From Burkholderia sp. (lineage in GTDB: Bacteria > Pseudomonadota > Gammaproteobacteria > Burkholderiales > Burkholderiaceae): a DNA stretch of 64,000 nucleotides. Made by a program: the position numbers and the translations under genes. Position 1 is the first letter of the stretch; every line of letters starts with the position of its first letter. The notes beneath the pieces were generated by a model. It had not been told where the DNA came from and ran no database searches. It saw only the letters and a program-made list of their open reading frames with translations. This document shows, piece by piece, positions 47,320 to 56,942 of this stretch. The stretch lies in NCBI GenBank assembly GCA_040954445.1, contig CP144362.1, positions 248,001 to 312,000 on the forward strand. The letters are read 5' to 3'.

Positions 47320-48387
47320 CCATGCGGTTGATGACGCCGACGCGAACGGCGACCTCGGTCGCCTGCGCGGCGATGTGACGCGCCCAGAGACAGTGGCCGG
47401 TGAGGGTCTTGAACCGATACATCGCATTCTCGGCAAGCGATCGCCGGTGGTAGCCACTGTGTTGCTTCCATTCTCGACGACCGTCACGAGCAATTGCATC
47501 AACCGCGCCATTACGCCACGCTGCCAACGGGCATATCCGCTGGCCAATGAGCGGCACCCCTCGCGTGGCGGAATCGAAGGAATAGCACTGCGTGCAGCAA
47601 TGGCCGCATGGCATGGCTTGGTGTCGTAGGCACCGTCACCGCCGATGACATCGATTTGTTCTTCGCGTGGCGTTGTTGCATAAATCGAGCGAGATCCATT
47701 GATGTTTACGCACAACAGTCTCGGGGCCAGAGCGTCACCGTCAGCCACATTCTGATTCGTCATTAGCGCGGCATGCACTTGACCTGTATTCGCGTTGAGC
47801 GCGAGATGGACTTTACGCCACGTGCGCCGCTTCGAGTAGCCGTGCTGGCGCACCTTCCATTCACCTTCTCCATAGACCTTCAGACCGGTGCTGTCGACAA
47901 CCAGATGGATCGGTTCATTGTCACGAAGGATCGGCAGTTCGACATCAAGCGTTTTTGCCCGGCGACAGAGCGTGGTGTAATTCGGCACCGGCAAGCTCGG
48001 GAAGGCCAAATCGCGCAGACTTTGGGTGAAACCTTGCAGGGCGCGCAACGTCCGTCGATAGACGGTCTTCACGCCAAGTAATGCCTGAATCAGCACATCG
48101 CCATATAAACACGGGCGAGCACGTGTGGGTATGGCGTCGGGTATTCTGGCAAGGACGGCTTCATCTATCCATATTGTTACGTTCCCCCGGTTGATCAGAC
48201 CTTCATTATAGGCCGCCCAATTCCTGACACGGTAGCGTGCCTTCGGCTCACCTGTCCTGTGTATGTCCTTACGCATTTTCTTGGAAAAACTAGGCAGTTA
48301 CTCTGGAATCTGACTTGATAGCGGGCTGGCCCCGCGAGCGTTGCGCGTAAACGTCAACGTCTCTCACCAGATTTATGCAACAACGCC
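47320..48387 (-). mobile_element. IS903-group IS, right end missing, with an inserted IS left-end piece
   Basis: It runs from the INRM codons at 47320 to TIR 48387. At 47669-47729 a 60-bp IS left end (TIR, gatccattgatgtttacgc) is inserted, with loss of ~30 bp of the host copy. Further small indels occur at 47520-47560. The N-terminal 180 codons of the transposase (to 48276) read intact. Confidence 0.84.
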
Positions 48388-48448
48388 CCTCGCGAAGTAA
48401 GAGATAACCTCACCTGAATGCATCCACAAACAATACGGGAAATTGATC

Positions 48449-49234
48449 ATGAGCAATCTACCTGGCAAAACCGCGATTGTCACCGGTGCTGCGAGCGGTA
48501 TCGGCAAGGAAATCGCGCTGGAACTGGCGAATGCAGGTGCCGCCGTGGCGATCACCGACCTGAACCAGGACGGCGCGAGCGCCGTAGCCGAGCAGATCAA
48601 GGCTGTCGGCGGAAAAGCGACCGCTATGGCGCTGGATGTCACCAGCGAGGACGCTGTCAATGCCGGCATCGATACGGTTGCCGCCGAGTTTGGCTCGGTC
48701 GACATTTTGGTCTCAAACGCCGGCATCCAGATCGTCAATCCGATCGAGAACTACTCCTTCTCGGACTGGAAGAAGATGCAGGCGATCCACGTCGACGGTG
48801 CATTCCTGACCACCAAGGCCGCACTCAAGCACATGTACAAGGACGATCGCGGCGGTGTGGTGATCTACATGGGCTCGGTGCATTCGCACGAGGCTTCCCC
48901 GCTAAAGTCAGCCTACGTGACCGCCAAGCACGGCCTGCTGGGCCTGGCACGCGTGCTAGCCAAGGAAGGTGCCAAGCATAATGTGCGCTCGCATGTAGTC
49001 TGCCCGGGTTTCGTGCGCACGCCGCTGGTCGAGAAGCAGATCCCAGAGCAGGCTAAGGAGCTCGGCATCAGCGAGGAAGAAGTCATCAAGAGGGTGATGC
49101 TTGGCAATACCGTCGACGGCGTATTCACCATGGTGGAAGATGTCGCCAAGACGGTGTTGTTCCTGTCGGCCTTCCCGAGCGCCGCACTCACGGGCCAGTC
49201 TTTCATCGTCAGCCACGGCTGGTTCATGCAATGA
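48449..49234 (+). CDS. 3-hydroxybutyrate dehydrogenase (SDR family)
   Basis: 261-aa short-chain dehydrogenase. NAD-binding TGAASGIG (residues 13-20), NAG (SNAGIQ), catalytic Ser in [18 protein letters not shown] (Tyr-x-x-x-Lys), and [14 protein letters not shown] C-terminal segment ([22 protein letters not shown]) with the terminal VSHGWFMQ point to D-3-hydroxybutyrate dehydrogenase. This enzyme oxidises the monomer of polyhydroxybutyrate to acetoacetate. ATG 48449 is chosen; ATG 48443 is two codons upstream. The ribosome site is weak (ggga, 48437). It is a single gene between two IS copies. Confidence 0.88.
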   Translation: MSNLPGKTAIVTGAASGIGKEIALELANAGAAVAITDLNQDGASAVAEQIKAVGGKATAMALDVTSEDAVNAGIDTVAAEFGSVDILVSNAGIQIVNPIENYSFSDWKKMQAIHVDGAFLTTKAALKHMYKDDRGGVVIYMGSVHSHEASPLKSAYVTAKHGLLGLARVLAKEGAKHNVRSHVVCPGFVRTPLVEKQIPEQAKELGISEEEVIKRVMLGNTVDGVFTMVEDVAKTVLFLSAFPSAALTGQSFIVSHGWFMQ

Positions 49235-49259
49235 AGCTCCGCCCGTACCGGCATTGTTG

Positions 49260-50382
49260 GGCGTTGTTGCATAAATCAAGCGAGATCCGTTGACGTTTAT
49301 GCGCAACGGTCGCGGGGCCAGCCTCCTATCAAGTCAGATTCCAGAGTAACTGCCTAATTTTTGCCAAGAAAATGTGCAAGGACATACACAAGAAAGGTGA
49401 GCCGAAGGCACGCTACCGTGTCAGGAATTGGGCGGCCTATAATGCAGGCCTAATCAACGGGGGGAACATAACAATATGGATAGATGAAGCCGTCCTTGCC
49501 AGCATACCCGATGCCATACCCAAACGTGGTCGCCCGTGTCTATACGGCGATACGCTGATTCAGGCATTACTTGGCGTGAAGACCGTCTATCGACTGACCT
49601 TGCGCGCCCTGCAAGGTTTCACCCAAAGTCTGCGCGATTTGGCCTTCCCGAGCTTGCCGGTGCCGAATTACACCACGCTCTGTCGCCGGGCAAAAACGCT
49701 TGATGTCGAACTGCCGATCCTTCGTGAAAATGAACCGATCCATCTGGTTGTCGACAGCACCGGTCTGAAGGTCTATGGAGAAGGTGAATGGAAGGTGCGC
49801 CAGCACGGCTACTCGAAGCGGCGCACGTGGCGTAAAGTCCATCTCGCGCTCAACGCGAATACAGGTCAAGTGCATGCCGCGCTAATGACGAATCAGAATG
49901 TGGCTGACGGTGACGCTCTGGCCAAGTTGCTCGACCAGATTCCACGCGAAGAACAAATCGATGTCATCGGCGGTGACGGTGCCTACGACACCAAGCCATG
50001 CCATGCGGCCATTGCTGCACGCAGTGCTATTCCTTCGATTCCGCCACGCGAGGGTGCCGCTCATTGGCCAGCGGATATGCCCGGTGCGGCGTGGCGTAAT
50101 GGCGCGGTTGATGCAATTGCCCGTGACGGTCGTCGAGAATGGAAGCAACACAGTGGCTACCACCGGCGATCGCTTGCCGAGAATGCGATGTATCGGTTCA
50201 AGACCCTCACCGGCAACTGTCTCTGGGCGCGTCACATCGACTCGCAGGCGACCGAGGTCTCCATTCGCGTCGGCGTCATCAACCGTATGGCGGACCTCGC
50301 TCGTCCGCAATCCGTTCGTATTGCCTAAAATTATGCCCGTCGATGCTATTGCATCCTCACACTCGATTTATGCAACAACGCC
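49260..50382 (+). mobile_element. IS903-group IS, full-length intact copy
   Basis: 1123 bp with exact TIRs at both ends. The left flank gcattgttg looks like a TIR tip of another copy. The right flank is a TA-flanked 22-bp palindrome. No matching target duplication. Confidence 0.92.
49372..50328 (+). CDS. IS5-family (IS903-group) transposase
   Basis: 318 aa, ATG 49372 (MCKDIHKKGEP; second codon CGC changed to TGC). D128, D202 and E270 are intact, and [36 protein letters not shown] is unbroken. It is closest to the apparent family consensus and the best candidate for the active transposase in this window. Confidence 0.92.
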   Translation: MCKDIHKKGEPKARYRVRNWAAYNAGLINGGNITIWIDEAVLASIPDAIPKRGRPCLYGDTLIQALLGVKTVYRLTLRALQGFTQSLRDLAFPSLPVPNYTTLCRRAKTLDVELPILRENEPIHLVVDSTGLKVYGEGEWKVRQHGYSKRRTWRKVHLALNANTGQVHAALMTNQNVADGDALAKLLDQIPREEQIDVIGGDGAYDTKPCHAAIAARSAIPSIPPREGAAHWPADMPGAAWRNGAVDAIARDGRREWKQHSGYHRRSLAENAMYRFKTLTGNCLWARHIDSQATEVSIRVGVINRMADLARPQSVRIA

Positions 50383-50385
50383 CTA

Positions 50386-50407
50386 TTGATCCGCAATTCG
50401 CGATCAA
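50386..50407. repeat. 22-bp TA-flanked palindrome
   Basis: TTGATC...GATCAA with a 10-bp centre (cgcaattcgc), flanked by TA at 50384-50385 and 50408-50409. Same structure as 6483-6504. It lies between the IS right end and fumC. Confidence 0.7.
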
Positions 50408-50511
50408 TACCTACGCATGACTCGGGGACGCCGTGGCTCGCTAGGCCTTCAACGTATGACTCTTTCATTCACTACACCTTGCCGATTTTGACCAGCGTAC
50501 CGGAGTCAAAG

Positions 50512-51927
50512 ATGAGCGAAGCAGGACGGATAGAACGCGACACCCTCGGGGAGATCATGGTACCGAACGCACGCCTGTGGGGCGCGCAGACGCAGCGATC
50601 ACTGCAGAACTTTAAGATCTCAACGGAAAAGCAGTCATCCGAGCTGATCCACGCGCTCGCACTGATCAAGCGCGCGGCCGCCACAGTCAACCGCGAGCTC
50701 GGCCTGCTGGCCGAGGACAAAGCTAATGCGATCATCGTGGTCGCTGACGAGATCATCGCCGGGTGCCATCCCAAGGAGTTTCCTCTAGCGGTCTGGCAGA
50801 CGGGCTCGGGCACGCAGACCAACATGAACCTCAACGAGGTGATCGCAAACCGTGCCAGCGAACTGCTCGGCGGCGTACGCGGCCAGTCGCGCAAGGTCCA
50901 CCCGAACGACGACGTGAACCGCGGCCAGTCCTCGAACGACGTGTTCCCGACCGCTATGCACATCGCCACCGCGTTCTCCATCCATACCCAGCTGCTACCC
51001 ACGCTCAAGCGCCTACGCAGCACGCTCGACGAAAAGTCAAAGGCCTTCTCCGGGATTGTCAAGATCGGTCGCACCCACCTGCAGGACGCCACGCCACTCA
51101 CGCTCGGCCAAGAATTCTCGGGCTACGTAGCCCAGCTCGACCAGGGGATCCGCCACATCGAATCAACTATGCCACATTTATACGAGCTGGCACAGGGCGG
51201 CACCGCGGTGGGCACCGGCCTGAACGCGCATTCGAAGTTCGCGGTGGCGGTGGCCGACGAGCTCGGTCGGCTAACCAAGCTGCCCTTCGTGAGCGCGCCA
51301 AATAAGTTCGAGGTAATGGCCGCCGCCGATGCGCTGGTGTTCGCGCACGGCGGGCTGAAGACGGTCGCCGCGAGCCTGATGAAGATTGCCAACGACGTGC
51401 GCTGGCTGGCTAGCGGGCCGCGCTGCGGCCTGGGCGAGTTGTCGATCCCCGAGAACGAGCCGGGCAGCTCGATCATGCCGGGCAAGATAAACCCAACGCA
51501 GTCGGAAGCCGTCACTATGCTGTGCTGCCAGGTGTTCGGCAACGACGTGGCCGTCAATTTCGGCGGCGCAAGCGGCAACTTCGAGCTGAACGTTTTTCGC
51601 CCGATGATCGCGCACAACGTGCTGCAATCAGTACGGCTACTCGCTGACGGCGCGCTGAGCTTCAACGATCATTGCGCGGTCGGCATCGAGCCGAATTATT
51701 CGCGTATCGACACGCTGCTCAACGAATCGTTGATGCTGGTGACGGCGCTCAATCCGCACATCGGCTACGACAAGGCCGCACAGATCGCCAAGAAGGCGCA
51801 TAAGGAAGGCATCACGCTGAAGGCCTCGGCGCTCGCGCTAGGTTATGTCACCAATACACAGTTCGACGAGTGGGTCAAGCCCACCGAAATGATCAGCAAT
51901 CAATACACAGTTAGTGCAATACCGTAA
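50512..51927 (+). CDS. fumC: Fumarate hydratase, class II
   Basis: 471-aa TCA-cycle enzyme interconverting fumarate and malate, iron-independent. The superfamily signature [16 protein letters not shown] is near residues 323-338. [40 protein letters not shown] and [20 protein letters not shown] supply the active site. ATG 50512 ([15 protein letters not shown]) follows GGAG with 6-nt spacing. Upstream open frame is not family sequence. The C-terminus (NQYTVSAIP) is a few residues beyond the usual end. It is a single gene. Confidence 0.95.
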   Translation: MSEAGRIERDTLGEIMVPNARLWGAQTQRSLQNFKISTEKQSSELIHALALIKRAAATVNRELGLLAEDKANAIIVVADEIIAGCHPKEFPLAVWQTGSGTQTNMNLNEVIANRASELLGGVRGQSRKVHPNDDVNRGQSSNDVFPTAMHIATAFSIHTQLLPTLKRLRSTLDEKSKAFSGIVKIGRTHLQDATPLTLGQEFSGYVAQLDQGIRHIESTMPHLYELAQGGTAVGTGLNAHSKFAVAVADELGRLTKLPFVSAPNKFEVMAAADALVFAHGGLKTVAASLMKIANDVRWLASGPRCGLGELSIPENEPGSSIMPGKINPTQSEAVTMLCCQVFGNDVAVNFGGASGNFELNVFRPMIAHNVLQSVRLLADGALSFNDHCAVGIEPNYSRIDTLLNESLMLVTALNPHIGYDKAAQIAKKAHKEGITLKASALALGYVTNTQFDEWVKPTEMISNQYTVSAIP

Positions 51928-52005
51928 GAGGTCAGTTCAAAAACTCTACTCAGCACGCCTGACAACATTCCAACAGACGAGCGAGCAGCCAAGTTTCAGG
52001 AACAC

Positions 52006-52088
52006 TTAATGATGGATACAAAATTCGAGGTCTTGAAATAGGCGTTGTTGCATCAATCGATACGTGAGGACGCAATGGTATCGACGGG
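52006..52088. repeat. TA-type palindrome remnant and IS right-end stub
   Basis: About 35 bp (gatggatacaaaattcg, then gaggtcttgaaat) resemble a TA-type left end. From 52040 a 49-bp inverted IS903-group right end follows, cut by the next IS at 52089. The stretch 51928-52005 shows no gene. Confidence 0.55.
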
Positions 52089-52797
52089 GGCGTTGTTGCA
52101 TAAATCGAGCGAAAGCCGTTGACGTTTACGCGCAACGCGCGCCGGCCAGCCCTCTATCAACTCAGATTCCAGAGTAACTGCCTAATTTTTCCAAGAAAAT
52201 GCGCCAGGACACACACAAGACAGGTGAGCCGAAGGTACGCTACGGTGTCAGGAATTAGGCGACCTATAATGAAGGCCTGATCAAACCGGGAGAACGTGAG
52301 GATATGGATAGATGAAGCCGTCCTTGCCAGGATACCCGATGCCATACCCACACGTGGTCGCCCGTGTCTATACGGCGATACGCTGATTCAGGCATTACTT
52401 GGCGTGAAGACTGTCTATCGACTGACATTGCGCGCGCCCTGCAAGGTTTCACCCAAAGTCTGCGCGATCTGGCCTGCCCGAGCTTGCCGGTGCCGAATTA
52501 CACCACGCTCTGTCGCCGGGCAAAAACGCTTGATGTCGAACTGCCGATCCTTCGCGCCAACGCACCGGTCCACCTGGTTATCGACAGCACCGGCCTGAAG
52601 GTCTATGGAGAAGGTGAATGGAAGGTGCGCCAGCACGGCTACTCGAAGCGGCGCAGGTGGCGTAAAGTCCATCTCGCGCTCAACGCGAATACGGGTCAAG
52701 TGCATGCCGCGCTAATGACGAATCAGAATGTGGCTGACGGTGACGCTCTGGCCAAGTTGCTCGACCCGATTCCACGCTCGATTTATGCAACAACGCC
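52089..52797 (+). mobile_element. IS903-group IS, 709-bp internal-deletion derivative
   Basis: Both TIRs are present, but the transposase frame goes from LDPIPR directly into the right terminal 25 bp (cacgctcgatttatgc). About 400 bp are missing; a short cacgc common to both sides may have mediated the loss. The first half is also frameshifted (near 52284 and 52434). Confidence 0.85.
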
Positions 52798-52814
52798 CTG
52801 GCCGTGGACACGTC

Positions 52815-53885
52815 TCAACGGTGACGCGCGACCACGGCGACGGCGAGCCCTCGCTCGATATCACCGAGCAAGCGGTCGAACCAGCGGCGCAGCCAGCCGT
52901 TCGACAGCGAACGCGGGATCGACCACGCCACCGCCTTGTAGACCTCGTTGCGACGCACCTTCGAGGCCCGGCCAGGCTCGATCCAGTTCGGATTTGACAC
53001 CAGCAGCCGCAAGGTCATCAAGCCAATCACGATCGGCCAGATGCAGGCCAGCCGAAGCCGCATCGCGCGCGGCGGAATCGCGAAAGTGTATTCGATGCCG
53101 GCGCGGTAATGGGCCAGCGCAATGCGCACCAAGTCGAACATCACGGGACGGGCCAGCTGCGAAGCATTCTGGCCGAGCAGGTCGCCGGGTGCGATCCCTG
53201 CGCGAGCGAGGCGATCGGCGGATAGGTAGCAGCGACCGATCCGCAGGTCCTTAGCCGCGTCGGGCAGCACGTTGGTGAGCTGCAGGGCTTTGCCGAGGCG
53301 GATCCCGAGCGCTTTCATTTCGGCGGGATCGTGCTTCACTACGCCGGGCTCGTGCAGGAAGGTCATGGTGGTCCAGAACTCGCCGACGCAGCCGGCCACC
53401 ATGTAGGTGTAGCGATCGAGCGCGGCATCATCTGGCAGCGCGACCAGTTGCCCCGAGGTTTCGTCCGGGAACGTGACTAGGTCAAACTCCATGCCCTCGC
53501 TCAGCATAGTGACGATGCCCCGCACAGCTGCGCGGTCGGCATCGCTGAGCTGCGCCAGGATCCTGAGCGCTGGCCCCAGCAACTCGAGCAGCACCTTCTC
53601 ATCGGAATCGATGAGTTGGCCCGCCATCTTGGCGGCGATGCTGCGCAGCGTCGCTTCGTTTGGCTGGCCATTGACTTGCGCGCGCAGCGAAAGCAGGCAT
53701 TCAAGGCGCCGAGCCGGCGGCAGCAGGGAAGTATCGGCGATCGTGTCGGCTGCGCGAGCCAGCAGATAGGCTAAGCCGATTGGATCTCGCATGCCGACGG
53801 GCAGCACGGCGAGCGTCAGGTAGAACGAGCGCGATACCCCTTTTAGCAGGGGGCCGAGCAGGAACGCCTGGGAAGCTTGGGTCAT
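52815..53885 (-). CDS. Squalene/phytoene synthase family protein
   Basis: 356-aa isoprenyl diphosphate synthase-like enzyme. SRSFYLTLAVLP and the first Asp-rich motif LLARAADTIADT (residues about 42-53) are present. The second motif is in LQLTNVLPDAAKDLRIGRCYLSADRL, where the usual NxxRD reads NVLPD. A C-terminal hydrophobic stretch (LRLACIWPIVIGLMTLRLLV) probably anchors it in the membrane. It likely condenses two farnesyl diphosphates to squalene, feeding hopanoids. No other hopanoid gene is in the window. ATG 53885. It is a single gene flanked by IS debris on both sides. Confidence 0.85.
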   Translation of the reverse strand: MTQASQAFLLGPLLKGVSRSFYLTLAVLPVGMRDPIGLAYLLARAADTIADTSLLPPARRLECLLSLRAQVNGQPNEATLRSIAAKMAGQLIDSDEKVLLELLGPALRILAQLSDADRAAVRGIVTMLSEGMEFDLVTFPDETSGQLVALPDDAALDRYTYMVAGCVGEFWTTMTFLHEPGVVKHDPAEMKALGIRLGKALQLTNVLPDAAKDLRIGRCYLSADRLARAGIAPGDLLGQNASQLARPVMFDLVRIALAHYRAGIEYTFAIPPRAMRLRLACIWPIVIGLMTLRLLVSNPNWIEPGRASKVRRNEVYKAVAWSIPRSLSNGWLRRWFDRLLGDIERGLAVAVVARHR

Positions 53886-53907
53886 ACGCTATGTGTAGCG
53901 CGGATCA

Positions 53908-54533
53908 ATAGCATGGCATGCACTTAACCTGTATTCGCGTTGAGCGCGAGATGGACTTTACGCCACGTGCGCCGCTTCGAGTAGCCGTGCTGGCGCACCT
54001 TCCATTCACCTTCTCCATAGACCTTCAGACCGGTGCTGTCGACAACCAGATAGATCGGTTCATTGTCACGAAGGATCGGCAGTTCGACATCAAGCGTTTT
54101 TGCCCGGCGACAGAGCGTGGTGTAATTCGGCACCGGCAAGCTCGGGAAGGCCAGATCGCGCAGACTTTAGGTGAAACCTTGCAGGGCGCGCACCGCCCGT
54201 CGATAGACGGTCTTCACGCCAAGTAATGTCTGAATCAGCGTATCGCCGTATAGACACGGGCGACCACGTGTGGGTATGGCATCGGGTATTCTGGCAAGGA
54301 CGGCTTCATCTATCCATATTGTTACGTTCCCCCGGTTGATCAGGCCTTCATTATAGGCCGCCCAATTCCTGACACGGTAGCGTGCCTTCGGCTCACCTGT
54401 CTTGTGTATGTCCTTGCACATTTTCTTGTCAAAAATTAAGCAGTTACTCTGGAATCTGACTTGATAGGGGGCTGGCCCCGCGACCATTGCGCGTACACGT
54501 CAACGGATCTCGCTCGATTTATGCAACAACGCC
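53908..54533 (-). mobile_element. IS903-group IS, left half
   Basis: Encodes the transposase N-terminal half, from the start (54419 region) to NANTGQVHA. It is broken by a nonsense/frameshift near 54166 and has a TIR at 54533. On the left it stops at a gcggatcaata tip of a TA-type palindrome. Confidence 0.82.
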
Positions 54534-55451
54534 CCATACCCACACGTGGTCGCCCGTGTCTATACGGGGCGATACGCTGATTCAGGCATTACTTGGCGTG
54601 AAGCCCGTCTATCGACTGACCTTGCGCGCCTTGCAAGGTTTCACCCAAAGTCTGCGCGATTTGGCCTTCCCGAGCTTGCCGGTGCCGAATTACACCACGC
54701 TCTGTCGCCGGGCAAAAACGCTTGATGTCGAACTGCCGATCCTTCGTGACAATGAACCGATCCATCTGGTTGTCGACAGCACCGGTCTGAAGGTCTATGG
54801 AGAAGGTGAATGGAAGGTGCGCCAGCACGGCTACTCGAAGCGGCGCACGTGGCGTAAAGTCCATCTCGCGCTCAACGCGAATACAGGTCAAGTGCATGCC
54901 GCGCTAATGACGAATCAGAATGTGGCTGACGGTGACGCTCTGGCCAAGTTGCTCGACCAGATTCCACGCGAAGAACAAATCGATGTCATTGGCGGTGACG
55001 GTGCCTACGACACCAAGCCATGCCATGCGGCCATTGCTGCACGCAGTGCTATTCCTTCGATTCCGCCACGCGAGGGTGCCGCTCATTGGCCAGCGGATAT
55101 GCCCGGTGCGGCGTGGCGTAATGGCGCGGTTGATGCAATTGCCCGTGACGGTCGTCGAGAATGGAAGCAACACAGTGGCTACCACCAGCGATCGCTTGCC
55201 GAGAATGCGATGTATCGGTTCAAGACCCTCACCGGAAACTGTCTCTGGGCGCGTCACATCGCCTCGCAGGCGACCGAGGTCTCCGTTCGCGTCGGCGTCA
55301 TCAACCGTATGGCGGACCTCGCTCGTCCGCAATCCGTGCGTATCGCCTGAAATTATGCCCGTCGATGCTATTGCGTCCTCACACTCGATTTATGCAACAA
55401 CGCCCCCGTCGATGCCATTACGTCCTCGCGCTCGATTTATGCAACAACGCC
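54534..55451 (+). mobile_element. IS903-group IS, right three quarters, plus an extra right-end stub
   Basis: It starts at the PHTRGRPCLYGD codons with a one-base insertion (near 54569) and reads unbroken from there to RPQSVRIA (stop 55350), right TIR 55404. Then a second right end (55405-55451) follows. Remains of a TA-type palindrome (atttcaagatc...cgaatcaata) extend to 55482. The transposase lacks about 60 N-terminal residues. Confidence 0.83.
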
Positions 55452-55545
55452 ATTTCAAGATCAAAAAATTACGAATCAATAATTCACCGGCAAAGCCGAG
55501 GGGAGGTTACTTCGTTTATGTACCAGTTAGCGAAGGTGTTGTACT

Positions 55546-56172
55546 CTAGATTTTAGAATGCCCATTATTTGCGCATTTCAGCAAATGATAGTGGACCGTT
55601 CCGGTCTTACCCTCGCGCGTCACCACCCAGCCGGCCAGCGCCTCGTGCCCGGCGGGATCGAGCGGCTCGCCTGATTCCACGTACAGATCGCCGCCCGGCC
55701 CGGCCAGCCGCGCCGCCAGCGGCAGGGCGCGCGCGAACAGTTCAGTTTCAGCGAAGGGTGGATCGAGAAACACTACATCGAACGAGCTCGGCGCTAGGCC
55801 TGCCGCGAGCCGCAGTGCTTCAGACTCGACCACTTCGACGTTGCGCGCCGACAGCTTCTCTCGAACTGCTCTCAATTCCCCGGTCGCGCACGCATTGTGC
55901 TCCACCATCACCACGCTGGCCGCGCCGCGCGACGCGGCCTCGAAACCGAGCGCGCCGGTTCCGGCGAACAGGTCGAGGCAGCGGCGACCGTCGAGATCCT
56001 GGCCGAGCCAGTTGAATAGCGTTTCGCGCACGCGATTGGGCGTGGGGCGCAGGCCGTCGAGGTTAAGCACCCGCAGCGGCGTGCGTTTCCACTCGCCGCC
56101 GATAATGCGCACCGAGTGTGGCTTGCCGCGGGCGGCGCTGGAAGACGGGTGGGCGGCAGGCGAACGGGACAT
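55546..56172 (-). CDS. rsmD: 16S rRNA (guanine966-N2)-methyltransferase RsmD
   Basis: 208-aa SAM-dependent methyltransferase acting on G966 of 16S rRNA during 30S assembly. VRIIGGEWKRTPLRV, the RPTPNRVRETLFNWL segment, the SAM loop DLFAGTGALGFEAASRGA and the catalytic LDPPF are all present. ATG 56172 (MSRSPAAHP) is chosen; the frame is open to 56226. A short C-terminal tail (CANNGHSKI) follows the last conserved segment. In relatives it lies near ftsY; here the two are 4.5 kb apart with otsA and pyrB in between, so the region is rearranged. Confidence 0.92.
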   Translation of the reverse strand: MSRSPAAHPSSSAARGKPHSVRIIGGEWKRTPLRVLNLDGLRPTPNRVRETLFNWLGQDLDGRRCLDLFAGTGALGFEAASRGAASVVMVEHNACATGELRAVREKLSARNVEVVESEALRLAAGLAPSSFDVVFLDPPFAETELFARALPLAARLAGPGGDLYVESGEPLDPAGHEALAGWVVTREGKTGTVHYHLLKCANNGHSKI

Positions 56173-56264
56173 ACGAAATCGGCTGGAGCGGGGTGATCTG
56201 GACAGGCTGGGGGGCGGAACAAGCACACGTTACCACAGGCCCACCCCATTTCCAAAGTGGGGCA

Positions 56265-56865
56265 GGCCGTTATTGCATAAATCGAGGGAGAGCCGTTGAT
56301 GTTTATGCGCAACGGTCGCGGGGGCCAGTCCCCTGTTATTGATCAGTCGATGCTATTGCGTCCTCACACTCGATTTATGCAACAACGCCGTTCATTGTCA
56401 CGAAGGATCGGCAGTTCGACATCAAGCGTTTTTGCCCGGCGACAGAGCGTGGTGTAATTCGGCACCGGAAAGCTCGGGAAGGCCAGATCGCGCAGACTTT
56501 GGGTGAAACCTTGCATGGCGCGCAACGTCAGTCGATAGACGGTCTTCACGCAAAGTAATGCCTGAATCAGCGTATCGCCGTATAGACACGGGCGACCACG
56601 TGTGGGTATGGCATCGGGTATTCTGGCAAGGACGGCTTCATCTATCCACATTGTTACGTTCCCCCGGTTGATCAAGCCTTCATTATAGGCCGCCCAATTC
56701 CTGACACGGTAGCGTGCCTTCGGCTCACCTTTCTTGTGGATGTCCTTGCGCATTTTCTTGGCAAAAATTAGGCAGTTACTCTGGAATCTGACTTGATAGG
56801 AGGCTGGCCCCGCGACCGTTGCGCGCAAACGTCAACGGATCTCGCTCGATTTATGCAACAACGCC
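56265..56865. mobile_element. Three IS903-group fragments
   Basis: A left-end stub (56265 to about 56335, + orientation) abuts a ttattgatc tip. Then a right-end stub (56346-56390) follows. Last is a left part in minus orientation (56391-56865) whose transposase N-terminus MRKDIHKKGEPKARYRV...RDNE reads intact from 56752 to the cut. Before it, cccca/tggggc near 56244-56262 forms a small hairpin. Confidence 0.8.
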
Positions 56866-56914
56866 CTACGTAACGCTAAGCCAGCTGCCGTAACAAGCCA
56901 AGGAAGTCACACAC

Positions 56915-56938
56915 GGCGGCACCCCTGGCTTCAAGGGG
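56915..56938. terminator. Possible terminator hairpin after otsA
   Basis: A cccctggcttcaagggg-type stem (5-6 bp) lies just downstream of the otsA stop on its strand. It lacks a clear T-run. Confidence 0.35.
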
Positions 56939-56942
56939 ATCC

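Noticed and set aside
5000..56865. Many regularly similar repeats that might suggest a CRISPR array
   Set aside because: Repeats are IS ends and palindromes of 20-170 bp at irregular distances with genes in between; no constant spacer length and no cas genes.
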